Positions 47,710 through 59,145 of a stretch of 64,000 nt of DNA are shown here, piece after piece (the stretch's first letter is position 1; each line of letters starts with the position of its first letter). The stretch comes from Colius striatus (lineage: Eukaryota; Chordata; Aves; Coliiformes; Coliidae). Made by a program: the position numbers and the translations under genes. The DNA lies in contig NC_084790.1 of NCBI RefSeq assembly GCF_028858725.1, positions 2,548,001 to 2,612,000 of the forward strand, written 5' to 3'. The notes beneath the pieces were generated by a model. The model was not told where the DNA came from, searched no databases, and was given only the letters and a program-made list of their open reading frames with translations.

Positions 47710-50700
47710 TCACTCATGCTGAAGAGGAGTGGGACTAAGCCCCTTCGCACTTTCTTCTTCATCTGGCTCTTGTGCTTGCCTGTCACGATCTTCATCAGGT
47801 CTCTGAAGACGCTGATGGAGAGCTCTCTCAGCCGACTCAGCCCCTGGGAGGGAGAAACACGGTTGGACTGGAGCAACAGCTGCTCTGGCCACCGTGAGCG
47901 GAAGCGTGAGCACGGCTGGTGTGCGGGGAGCTGCTGCAGGGTGGGATTCTGCAGCCGGGAGCTGAGCGCCAGAGCTGCAGCTGCTGCAGGGCTGAACGGC
48001 CCCGGGCTCATCCAAGGCCCCTCGACAGGTTTCCCTCGGGCAATGCCCGTGCCTCCGTGTGCTCTCCCAGTCTCCACAAGCCCTACACTGCCTGCACCAG
48101 GCGTGGGAGGGCAGAGCTCCCCACAGACAGGCTGAGGGGAGGAGAAGACCCTGGCGTGAGTGCCGCTGGCAGGGCTGGTCTGAAGGGCAGCAGTGGCTGC
48201 CCGGTGCCCATCTGCGGCGGGAGCTTAGGCTCCCACATTGGCCTTACCTCGGCAAAGAAGGGCAGGAGCTGCTTGGCCAGCTGCACGGCGATGGGGCCAG
48301 CCTCCTTCTTCTTCAGTTGACCCATTACGTTGTGCAAGAGTAGCAGGGCTACTGGTGTGCCGCAGGAACAGCCAGGCCTTGTACATTGGAGCAAACTCCG
48401 CCTCTTTGAAATGGTCCTCTGCCAGCAGCTGAAAAAAGCCCAGCGAGGAGAGAGTGGCAGAGCTGGCGGGGCTCCCCGCCGCGTGCAGCTCATGGTTCCC
48501 CCCGAGGACAAGGGCACTGGGGCTTCCGCTGGTAACTCACAGCCAAGCAAGCGATCCAGGTGTCGTCTGAGGTGCTGCCAAAGAGCCTGGACTGCTGGTT
48601 CCGGATCCTGGTGTGGAGCTCCTTCAAAACCTTCCGCAGAGTCTGCGGGATGGAGAATATCACCTCCCACATGGCCATGCTGCTGCTGCAAGGCCAAGCG
48701 TGCCGTCAGCAGGGCTGCCTTGGCCGCAGCAGCGTGGCCCGGGTCAGCCCCGTGGCACGTAGCCCCTATCCCTGGCTCGGGGTGGCCTGGGCAGGTGGCA
48801 GGAGCAGGCTGAGGAGGGGTTTGTGCCCCGTGAGGCTGGGAGGAGCGTGCTGGCGGGGATCTGGGCTGGCTTGGCCACTTTTGGATGCCATCCTGGGCTG
48901 GAAAGCGTCGGGGAATGGAGGGCCCTACTCCTAGGGGCTGTCCCACAGTATTCCTGCCTGGCTCTGGCAGCCAGGGAGTCTGCCAGCCCCTCTGCCCTGG
49001 GGAGGGAACATAGCTGCCGGGGCCAGTACCTGTCTCCTGATGCAGGCATCTCCAGCAGCGCCGTGACAACAGCCTTGGGGTTCCTGTCATTCATGTGCAG
49101 AAGCAGAGAGTCCAGGCTCTGTTGGGCTGGTGCCGTGTGGATGCGTCCCAGGTTCTTGTGGATGCAGCTGACGATCTCTGGCACCTGGAGGAGACACGGG
49201 GGAGGGGGATGCTGTCGCTGCTGTGCAGCCATTCCCTCGGCTGCCCTTCCAATCCCTCTCTGCTGCCTGCAGGTGGCTTCAGGTGCCCGAGACATCCAGC
49301 TTTGGGTGCAAGGGAGCAAGGAGCAAGGCCTGCCAGGGCTGAAGGGCAGGGCAGTCCAGCCGCAGACCACTTACATTCACATGCCAGAAGTCGTGGACTG
49401 TCAGGGCCACATCCAGTACGCTGCTGCCCAGCTCCTTTTCATAGATGTTCACGTCCCCCAGCACATTGATGATGGCGAGGAAGACGTCAGACTTCTCAGA
49501 AGGCTGGAGGTATTTTCCAAAGGCCTATGGGAGAAGGAAGGGAGCGAAGACATGTCACACTGAGTGCCCTCCCTGCTGCTGCTGCAGAAAGCTGGGGCGT
49601 GCTGGTGGCCAGAGGGCTGGAGCTGCTGCGGGGACGCTGGAGTGCAGCCCTGGCATTGTCCCTGTTGAGGGACGGCAGAAACCCTCTCAGCAGGGGCAGC
49701 GAGGCCAGGTCAGCCCCACTGATGCTGGATGCCTTTGCTCACACGCGTCCCCGCTGCTGTCGTGGACGAGCATCTCAGTAAGGGACCAGCAGCCCAGTAC
49801 CTTGCTGATGTGACTGATGCTGGGCGAAGAGCGCAAGGAGGTGACCTCAGCTGCCCAGTCCTCTTGGAGCTTGGTGTTACCTGCTGGCAGGTCCATACCT
49901 AAAAAGCAAGCCCAACACAAAAGAGTCACCAAGGCCCAGCAGCAGCCTCGGCAGCAAGCTCAACAAAGGCTGAAATGGGCACAGGGTGTGCGGAGGCACA
50001 CAGCCCCACCACAGCTCCTCTTACGCTTTTGCTGACAGTTGAGTATAAACAGGGAGCAAAGAGCCTCCAAAGCCAGATGCCGGGTCTCTTCTTCCCTGAG
50101 CGACATGAGGAAGAGGAGACGTCCCAGCAGCTGTCCAAGGACTGGGATCTGGGTCTTGCTGCAGGGGGCACGTCCGTCCTCATTTTGAGCGGCCTGGGCA
50201 AGGGCGGCAAAGGAGAAGAAGGGCTGAGGGCAGGCACCTGCCTGCGACTCAAGCCCTGATCCCCAGCCAGAGCGTGCCCAGGGCTGGATGCAGGAGAGTC
50301 AGAGTCTCTCAGAGCAGCTCGGCTGGGCAGCAGCCCTGCGCAGGGAGAGCTGCCAGGCCTGGGCTCCCGCCATGCTCCCGAGGCACAGCCACCCAGCATG
50401 CACTGGGGGAAGAACTGGCTCCTGGCGAGGAGGAAGGGGGCTGGGGATAGAAGCCCATGGGAAACGGAGAGGCCAAGACCTGCTGTTGCTTCAGCACAGA
50501 GGCTGGCGGAGCACCCAGGCCTGTGCCCAGCCCCGCTGCACAGGCGCCTCTCAACTGCAGGCTGCACCAGGGTGCAGGGAGCAGGAGATGGCCTGGCTGG
50601 TGACAACCTGGTCCTTACCTCCAGCAAAGAAGAGTTGGCCAGCCACTGGATCAGCACATAGATCCGCCCCACGGTCCTCTGGCGCACAGCAGCTCTGTCG

Positions 50701-52788
50701 GAGCTGGTGAAAGGCAGCAGCGTCTGCAAAGGGAGAGAGAGAGAGAGAGGCTGCTGGTGTGCCCTGGGAGCAGACACCTCCTCCAGCAGAAGCAGCACTG
50801 CTCAGCTCCTGGGCTGGACTCGCACAGCCCATCAAGGCTTCCTCAGATATCGAGCAAAGCCTGTACTGGGCTTCCTGCCCCTGGGTTCCCTTGCAGGTTT
50901 GGGACAAGTCCCCCCGGGGCAAGTCTGTGCCCAGGCAAGTAGACAGGTGCCACCCTCTACAGCCACTGTGCTGCAGAAGAGCCTGGTGGGCAGCCCCAGG
51001 CTACCCAAGGGAGGTGGGCTCCCTGCCTGCAGCACGCTCCCTCCCAGTCCCATGGCACTGCTGTGGGGACCATCCACTTGAGAGAGGACAATCCCTTCTC
51101 TCCAGGGCAGGGAAGGGACCCCGTTTGCACAGCTCTGACCTGGAAGATGGTCTGCAGCTCCTTACTGAGGCTGGAGGCAGAGCAGCTGCGCAACATCGTC
51201 TCCAGCATGGTGTCCATAGCCTCCAGGGTCTGCAAGGAAGACAGAGAGTAGTGGCAGTGTTCCCTGCTGTTCCTCTCACCCCCAGGAGGCCCAGCGGGGC
51301 CTGGCGGTGCCCAGAACAGCCCCAGGGGCAGACGATGTGGCCCAGCCTACAGGAAGGGCCCGAAGGGAGGAGGGTGGGAAAGCAAAGCCGAGAGCCAGCC
51401 TGCCCTGCCTCGCATCTCTGGTCCTGTCGCAGCATGGGGTGGACACAGAGCAGCCCAGAGGGCTCCCATGGCTTACCCAGCTCTCACGTTGTTGTAGAGG
51501 GATGTGTCCAGGTCCCGCATTTCCTCTTGTGCAGGAAGCCTCAAGACACTCCTGAAGCAGGCCTTGAGGAGGCTTTCCTTTTGGTCCTCCGGCACCCCCT
51601 GCACCAAGCTGCAAAGGAGAGAGAGAGTGGGGCCGGTCGTCACGCTGGGGCTGGGAGCAGCACCCTAAGGCCTGGTGCAGGCAGACACGGAGCTGCGGGG
51701 AAGGGCCCCCCCAGGACGGGTGGGCAGGTACCTCAGTTCGGCAAGGGCGAGCATGGCTTCCTGCCACACCGCTGTCTGCAGTTGGGTCCAGGACTCCTCT
51801 TTCAGCAGCGCCTGCAGAGCACAGCTGCAATGGGACCGGGCAGCTGCCAGCACCCAGTGCCACCAGCCCTTCACCCTGCCCAAGTGCTGTGCTCACAAGC
51901 TTCCAGGGCCAGGGGTCCTTGCCCCCTTCCCCAGAGCCACTGGCTCTCCCCTCACCTTGATTTTCTCTGCCAGCTTGCAGCTGTTGCACAAGACATCCAG
52001 GCCCCGGGTCAGGCCACGTGCCTTGGCACTTCTGCACAGGGTGCGGACGCTGTCGAGGAACTTCACCTTCTGTTCCTCATCCTGGCAGCAGAGAGACAAG
52101 CAGGGAGCATGAGAGGGAGGCACCCAGAGTCAGCAGGCCCAGAGCGCTGGGCGTGCAGTGCTGGGTGGGAGAGCTGGGAGAAGCAGCTCTGCCCAGCCAG
52201 CGTGCCTCTGGCAGCCCAGCAGGAGATCCCCCGGCAGCAGCCTCTGGCACAGCCTCCTGCCCTGGCAAAGGCCGCACTTACCTCTCCTGGGCTGCTGACA
52301 AAGCCCCACATGAAGTCCAGCGTTTCCTGCTCCTCTCTGTACACGGGTAGCCAGGAGGCATCTAAGAAAGGAGAAAAGCAGGCAGGGCTGTAGTCAGGGC
52401 AGGAAAGGGCCCTGTCCCACAACATCGCTGCCTGCAGCTAGTCTCTGCCCCGCAGCAGCAGCTGGGTATCCCCTGTTCTCCCCTGCCTCGGGACAGGCTG
52501 TGCTGGGGCCAGCTCCAGGCCCTGAGCAGCCCCAGCATTCGGGCAGTGCCGTGCCCAGCCACCACGGGACCCCCTTCTGCCAGCGTGCCGGGGAACCGTG
52601 CTGCTGGCATCAAGCCTGGTGTGCTGCCCGGCCCCAGCCCTGCCCAGAGCAGCAGGGCCCCTCTCTCACCCAACTGCAGGGCCTGCACCAGGAACATCTT
52701 CTGGGGCTGCTGTGAGGAGCTGCTCTCCTGGCCAGCCCCATCGCCCTGCCAGGCCATGCTGGAGCAGCCAAGGAGCTTCATAATCATC
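47710..52788 (-). CDS. MROH-like protein, array copy 5, short unit with switched-frame C-terminus
   Basis: First coding exon 52788-52670; the next eleven exons follow copy 1 without a stop. A deletion of about 340 bases then joins the middle of the MYKAW exon to the middle of the MGQLKKK exon, making fused exon 48428-48248 (181 bases). After FLRHTS the frame is shifted relative to the family but remains open through the fused exon and the next one (47843-47710), where it reads ALHQRLQRPDEDRDRQ and ends at TGA 47712-47710. Expected length about 581 residues, the last 78 unlike any intact copy. The donor after LYNK is AAC|GTGAGA instead of AAG|GTGAGA. No poly(A) signal follows before the promoter of copy 4. 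Whether it is translated is unknown. Confidence 0.65.
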
Positions 52789-53030
52789 CTGCGGGATGAG
52801 GCCAAGGGGGGGGGAGGGCAGGGGCTGCCGGCGAAAGACGCAGGCTGCACTTGCTGGCTCCTCGCTGGGCTCCTCCTGCCCTGTCCCGTCGCTGTCCTGT
52901 CGGACACTGCAGGCTGGGTGCTGCAGCCGTGCTAAGCAGCTGCAGAGCAGGGTCATGTCACTGGGGCAGGGGCTGTTGGTCGGCCATGAGGGCTCCTGGT
53001 AGCCCTGAGACACTGGCTACCAGTTGGCGC

Positions 53031-53257
53031 TGGGCTGTCACTGCCCTGGGCCCGTCCTCCTCTGAGGTGATTCTGCCTCTGATTGGCTGTCACTGCTGTG
53101 GACTGGGCCCGCCCTCCTCTGAGGTGATTCTGCCTCTGATTGGCTGTCACTGCCCTGGGCCCGCCCTCCTCTGAGGTGATTCTGCCTCCGATTGGCTGCC
53201 GCTCACACGTCAATCACGGCTGTGTCCGCCTCCTTCACTGCCATTGGCTGTGCGGGG
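53031..53257 (-). promoter_or_regulatory. promoter of gene copy 5
   Basis: Three CCAAT/GC-box units, third unit CCGATTGGCTG as in copy 3. Located between the end of copy 6 and the first exon of copy 5. Confidence 0.65.
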
Positions 53258-53432
53258 CTCTGGCTCCCCTCTGGGCTGCCCTTGCCAGGACACCAGCTCT
53301 GCCTCTGGGCTCGGGGCTGCCCCGGGGCTCGGGGCCTGAGGGCTGCTGTGGCCACAGCAGACGGGCGAGACCCTCAGCATGGGGCTGCTGGGCCTGGGGC
53401 GCAGGCTGTGTGCAGGGGCAGGAGGGCTTTGG

Positions 53433-56400
53433 TCACTCATGCTGAAGAGGAGTGGGACTAAGCCCCTTCGCACTTTCTTCTTCATCTGGCTCTTGTGCTT
53501 GCCTGTCACGATCTTCATCAGGTCTCTGAAGACGCTGATGGAGAGCTCTCTCAGCCGACTCAGCCCCTGGGAGGGAGAAACACGGTTGGACTGGAGCAAC
53601 AGCTGCTCTGGCCACCGTCAGCGGAAGCGTGAGCACGGCTGGTGTGCGGGGAGCTGCTGCAGGGTGGGATTCTGCGCCCGGGAGCTGAGCGCCAGAGCTG
53701 CAGCTGCTGCAGGGCTGAACGGCCCCGGGCTCATCCAAGGCCCCTCGACAGGTTTCCCTCGGGCAATGCCCGTGCCTCCGTGTGCTCTCCCAGTCTCCAC
53801 AAGCCCTACACTGCCTGCACCAGGCGTGGGAGGGCAGAGCTCCCCACAGACAGGCTGAGGGGAGGAGAAGGCCCTGGCGTGAGTGCCGCTGGCAGGGCTG
53901 GTCTGAAGGGCAGCAGTGGCTGCCCGGTGCCCATCTGCGGCGGGAGCTCAGGCTCCCACATTGGCCTTACCTCGGCAAACAAGGGCAGGAGCTGCTTGGC
54001 CAGCTGCACGGCGATGGGGCCAGCCTCCTTCTTCTTCAGTTGACCCATTACGTTGTGCAAGAGTAGCAGGGCTACTGGTGTGCCGCAGGAACAGCCAGGC
54101 CTTGTACATTGGAGCAAACTCCGCCTCTTTGAAATGGTCCTCTGCCAGCAGCTGAAAAAAGCCCAGTGAGGAGAGAGTGGCAGAGCTGGCGGGGCTCCCC
54201 GCCGCGTGCAGCTCATGGTTCCCCCCGAGGACAAGGGCACTGGGGCTTCCGCTGGTAACTCACAGCCAAGCAAGCGATCCAGGTGTCGTCTGAGGTGCTG
54301 CCAAAGAGCCTGGACTGCTGGTTCCGGAGCCTGGTGTGGAGCTCCTTCAAAACCTTCCGCAGAGTCTGCGGGACAGAGAATATCACCTCCCACATGGCCA
54401 TGCTGCTGCTGCAAGGCCAAGCGTGCCGTCAGCAGGGCTGCCTTGGCCGCAGCAGCGTGGCCCGGGTCAGCCCCGTGGCACGTAGCCCCTATCCATGGCT
54501 CGGGGTGGCCTGGGCAGGTGGCAGGAGCAGGCTGAGGAGGGGTTTGTGCCCCGTGAGGCTGGGAGGAGCGTGCTGGCGGGGATCTGGGCTGGCTTGGCCA
54601 CTTTTGGATGCCATCCTGGGCTGGAAAGCGTCGGGGAATGGAGGGCCCTACTCCTAGGGGCTGTCCCACAGTATTCCTGCCTGGCTCTGGCAGCCAGGGA
54701 GTCTGCCAGCCCCTCTGCCCTGGGGAGGGAACATAGCTGCTGGGGCCAGTACCTGTCTCCTGATGCAGGCATCTCCAGCAGCGCCGTGACAACAGCCTTG
54801 GGGTTCCTGTCATTCATGTGCAGAAGCAGAGAGTCCAGGCTCTGTTGGGCTGGTGCCGTGTGGATGCGTCCCAGGTTCTTGTGGATGCAGCTGACGATCT
54901 CTGGCACCTGGAGGAGACACGGGGGAGGGGGATGCTGTCGCTGCTGTGCAGACATTCCCTCGGCTGCCCTTCCAATCCCTCTCTGCTGCCTGCAGGTGGC
55001 TTCAGGTGCCCGAGACATCCAGCTTTGGGTGCAAGGGAGCAAGGAGCAAGGCCTGCCAGGGCTGAAGGGCAGGGCAGTCCAGCCGCAGACCACTTACATT
55101 CACATGCCAGAAGTCGTGGACTGTCAGGGCCGTATCCAGTACGCTGCTGCCCAGCTCCTTTTCATAGATGTTCACGTTCCCCAGCACATTGATGATGGCG
55201 AGGAAGACGTCAGACTTCTCAGAAGGCTGGAGGTATTTTCCAAAGGCCTATGGGAGAAGGAAGGGAGCGAAGACATGTCACACTGAGTGCCCTCCCTGCT
55301 GCTGCTGCAGAAAGCTGGGGCGTGCTGGTGGCCAGAGGGCTGGAGCTGCTGCGGGGACGCTGGAGTGCAGCCCTGGCATTGTCCCTGTTGAGGGACGGCA
55401 GAAACCCTCTCAGCAGGGGCAGCGAGGCCAGGTCAGCCCCACTGATGCTGGATGCCTTTGCTCACACGCGTCCCCGCTGCTGCCGTGGACGAGCATCTCA
55501 GTAAGGGACCAGCAGCCCAGTACCTTGCTGATGTGACTGATGCTGGGCGAAGAGCGCAAGGAGGTGACCTCAGCTGCCCAGTCCTCTTGGAGCTTGGTGT
55601 TACCTGCTGGCAGGTCCATGCCTAAAAAGCAAGCCCAACACAAAAGAGTCACCAAGGCCCAGCAGCAGCCTCGGCAGCAAGCTCAACAAAGGCTGAAATG
55701 GGCACAGGGTGTGCGGAGGCACGCAGCCCCACCACAGCTCCTCTTACGCTTTTGCTGACAGTTGAGTATAAACAGGAAGCAAAGAGCCTCCAAAGCCAGA
55801 TGCCGGATCTCTTCTTCCCTGAGCGACATGAGGAAGAGGAGACGTCCCAGCAGCTGTCCAAGGACTGGGATCTGGGTCTTGCTGCAGGGGGCACGTCCGT
55901 CCTCATTTTGAGCAGCCTGGGCAAGGGCGGCAAAGGAGAAGAAGGGTTGAGGGCAGGCACCTGCCTGCGACTCAAGCCCTGAACCCCAGCCAGGGCGTGC
56001 CCAGGGCTGGATGCAGGAGAGTCAGAGTCTCTCAGAGCAGCTCGGCTGGGCAGCAGCCCTGCGCAGGGAGAGCTGCCAGGCCTGGGCTCCCGCCATGCTC
56101 CCGAGGCACAGCCACCCAGCACGCACTGGGGGAAGAACTGGCTCCTGGCGAGGAGGAAGGGGGCTGGGGATAGAAGCCCATGGGAAACGGAGAGGCCAAG
56201 ACCTGCTGTTGCTTCAGCACAGAGGCTGGCGGAGCACCCAGGCTCGCTGCACAGGCGCCTCTCAACTGCAGGCTGCACCAGGGTGCAGGGAGCAGGAGAT
56301 GGCCTGGCTGGCGACAACCTGGACCTTACCTCCAGCAAAGAAGAGTTGGCCAGCCACTGGATCAGCACATAGATCCGCCCCACGGTCCTCTGGCGCACAG

Positions 56401-58501
56401 CAGCTCTGTCGGAGCTGGTGAAAGGCAGCAGCGTCTGCAAAGAGAGAGAGAGAGAGAGAGAGGCTGCTGGTGTGCCCTGGGAGCAGACACCTCCTCCAGC
56501 AGAAGCAGCACTGCTCAGCTCCTGGGCTGGACTCGCACAGCCCATCAAGGCTTCCTCAGATATCGAGCAAAGCCTGTACTGGGCTTCCTGCCCCTGGGTT
56601 CCCTTGCAGGTTTGGGACAAGTGCCCCCGGGGCAAGTCTGTGCCCAGGCAAGTAGACAGGCGCCACCCTCTACAGCCACTGTGCTGCAGAAGAGCCTGGT
56701 GGGCAGCCCCAGGCTACCCAAGGGAGGTGGGCTCCCTGCCTGCAGCACGCTCCCTCCCAGTCCCATGGCACTGCTGTGGGGACCATCCACTTGAGAGAGG
56801 ACAATCCCTTCTCTCCAGGGCAGGGAAGGGACCCCGTTTGCACAGCTCTGACCTGGAAGATGGTCTGCAGCTCCTTACTGAGGCTGGAGGCAGAGCAGCT
56901 GCGCAACATCGTCTCCAGCATGGTGTCCATAGCCTCCAGGGTCTGCAAGGGAGACAGAGAGTAGTGGCAGTGTTCCCTGCTGTTCCTCTCACCCCCAGGA
57001 GGCCCAGCGGGGCCTGGCGGTGCCCAGAAGAGCCCCAGGAGCAGACAATGTGGCCCAGCCTACAGGAAGGGCCCGAAGGGAGGAGGGTGGGAAAGCAAAG
57101 CCGAGAGCCAGCCTGCCCTGCCTCGCATCTCTGGTCCTGTCGCAGCATGGGGTGGACACAGAGCAGCCCAGAGGGCTCCCATGGCTCACCCAGCTCTCAC
57201 CTTGTTGTAGAGGGATGTGTCCAGGTCCCGCATTTCCTCTTGTGCAGGAAGCCTCAAGACACTCCTGAAGCAGGCCTTCAGGAGGCTTTCCTTTTGGTCC
57301 TCCGGCACCCCCTGCACCAAGCTGCAAAGGAGAGAGAGAGTGGGGCCGGTCGTCACGCTGGGGCTGGGAGCAGCACCCTAAGGCCTGGTGCAGGCAGACA
57401 CGGAGCTGCGGGGAAGGGCCCCCCCAGGACGGGTGGGCAGGTACCTCAGTTCGGCAAGGGCGAGCATGGCTTCCTGCCGCACCGCTGTCTGCAGTTGGGT
57501 CCAGGACTCCTCTTTCAGCAGTGCCTGCAGAGCACAGCTGCAATGGGACCGGGCAGCTGCCAGCACCCAGTGCCACCAGCCCTTCACCCTGCCCAAGTGC
57601 TGTGCTCACAAGCTTCCAGGGCCAGGGGTCCTTGCCCCCTTCCCCAGAGCCACTGGCTGTCCCTTCACCTTGATTTTCTCTGCCAGCTTGCAGCTGTTGC
57701 ACAAGACATCCAGGCCCCGGGTCAGGCCACGTGCCTTGGCACTTCTGCACAGGGTGCGGACGCTGTCGAGGAACTTCACCTTCTGTTCCTCATCCTGGCA
57801 GCAGAGAGACAAGCAGGGAGCATGAGAGGGAGGCACCCAGAGTCAGCAGGCCCAGAGCGCTGGGCGTGCAGTGCTGGGTGGGAGAGCTGGGAGAAGCAGC
57901 TCTGCCCAGCCAGCGTGCCTCTGGCAGCCCAGCAGGAGAGCCCCCGGCAGCAGCCTCTGGCACAGCCTCCTGCCCTGGCAAAGGCCGCACTTACCTCTCC
58001 TGGGCTGCTGACAAAGCCCCACATGAAGTCCAGCGTTTCCTGCTCCTCTCTGTACACGGGTAGCCAGGAGGCATCTAAGAAAGGAGAAAAGCAGGCAGGG
58101 CTGTAGTCAGGGCAGGAAAGGGCCCTGTCCCACAACATCGCTGCCTGCAGCTAGTCTCTGCCCCGCAGCAGCAGCTGGGTGTCCCCTGTTCTCCCCTGCC
58201 TCGGGACAGGCTGTGCTGGGGCCAGCTCCAGGCCCTGAGCAGCCCCAGCATTCGGGCAGTGCCGTGCCCAGCCACCACGGGACCCCCTTCTGCCAGCGTG
58301 CCGGGGAACCGTGCTGCTGGCATCAAGCCTGGTGTGCTGCCCGGCCCCAGCCCTGCCCAGAGCAGCAGGGCCCCTCTCTCACCCAACTGCAGGGCCTGCA
58401 CCAGGAACATCTTCTGGGGCTGCTGTGAGGAGCTGCTCTCCTGGCCAGCCCCATCGCCCTGCCAGGCCATGCTGGAGCAGCCAAGGAGCTTCATAATCAT
58501 C
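53433..58501 (-). CDS. MROH-like protein, array copy 6, short unit with switched-frame C-terminus
   Basis: First coding exon 58501-58383. Same architecture as copy 5: fused exon 54151-53971, alternative-frame stop at 53435-53433, about 581 residues expected. Shares private substitutions with copy 7 in its left half (for example LGNVNIYEK for LGDVNIYEK, and CCGGATCTC for CCGGGTCTC in the RHLALEA exon). At 56240-56330 it instead carries two variants otherwise found in copy 4 (a deletion next to CAGGCTCGCTGC, and CTGGACCTT). No additional frameshift found. Confidence 0.65.
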
Positions 58502-58743
58502 CTGCGGGATGAGGCCAAGGGGGGGGGAGGGCAGGGGCTGCCGGCGAAAGACGCAGGCTGCACTTGCTGGCTCCTCGCTGGGCTCCTCCTGCCCTGTCCC
58601 GTCGCTGTCCTGTCGGACACTGCAGGCTGGGTGCTGCAGCCGTGCTAAGCAGCTGCAGAGCAGGGTCATGTCACTGGGGCAGGGGCTGTTGGTCGGCCAT
58701 GAGGGCTCCTGGTAGCCCTGAGACACTGGCTACCAGTTGGCGC

Positions 58744-58970
58744 TGGGCTGTCACTGCCCTGGGCCCGTCCTCCTCTGAGGTGATTCTGCCTCTGATTGGC
58801 TGTCACTGCTGTGGACTGGGCCCGCCCTCCTCTGAGGTGATTCTGCCTCTGATTGGCTGTCACTGCCCTGGGCCCGCCCTCCTCTGAGGTGATTCTGCCT
58901 CTGATTGGCTGCCGCTCACACGTCAATCACGGCTGTGTCCGCCTCCTTCACTGCCATTGGCTGTGCGGGG
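58744..58970 (-). promoter_or_regulatory. promoter of gene copy 6
   Basis: Three CCAAT/GC-box units followed by the separate CCAAT. It abuts the end of copy 7 (junction near 59139). Confidence 0.65.
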
Positions 58971-59145
58971 CTCTGGCTCCCCTCTGGGCTGCCCTTGCCA
59001 GGACACCAGCTCTGCCTCTGGGCTCGGGGCTGCCCCGGGGCTCGGGGCCTGAGGGCTGCTGTGGCCACAGCAGACGGGCGAGACCCTCAGCATGGGGCTG
59101 CTGGGCCTCGGGCGCAGGCTGTGTGCAGGGGCAGGAGGGCTTTGG

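Noticed and set aside
50759-52393. Long plus-strand open frame (544 residues), with counterparts near 29491, 39474, 45036, 56418 and 62194
   Set aside because: It runs antisense across five MROH-like exons and their introns, has no start context or splice logic, and its openness is explained by high GC and few stop triplets. The minus-strand exons with matched phases are the real coding sequence.
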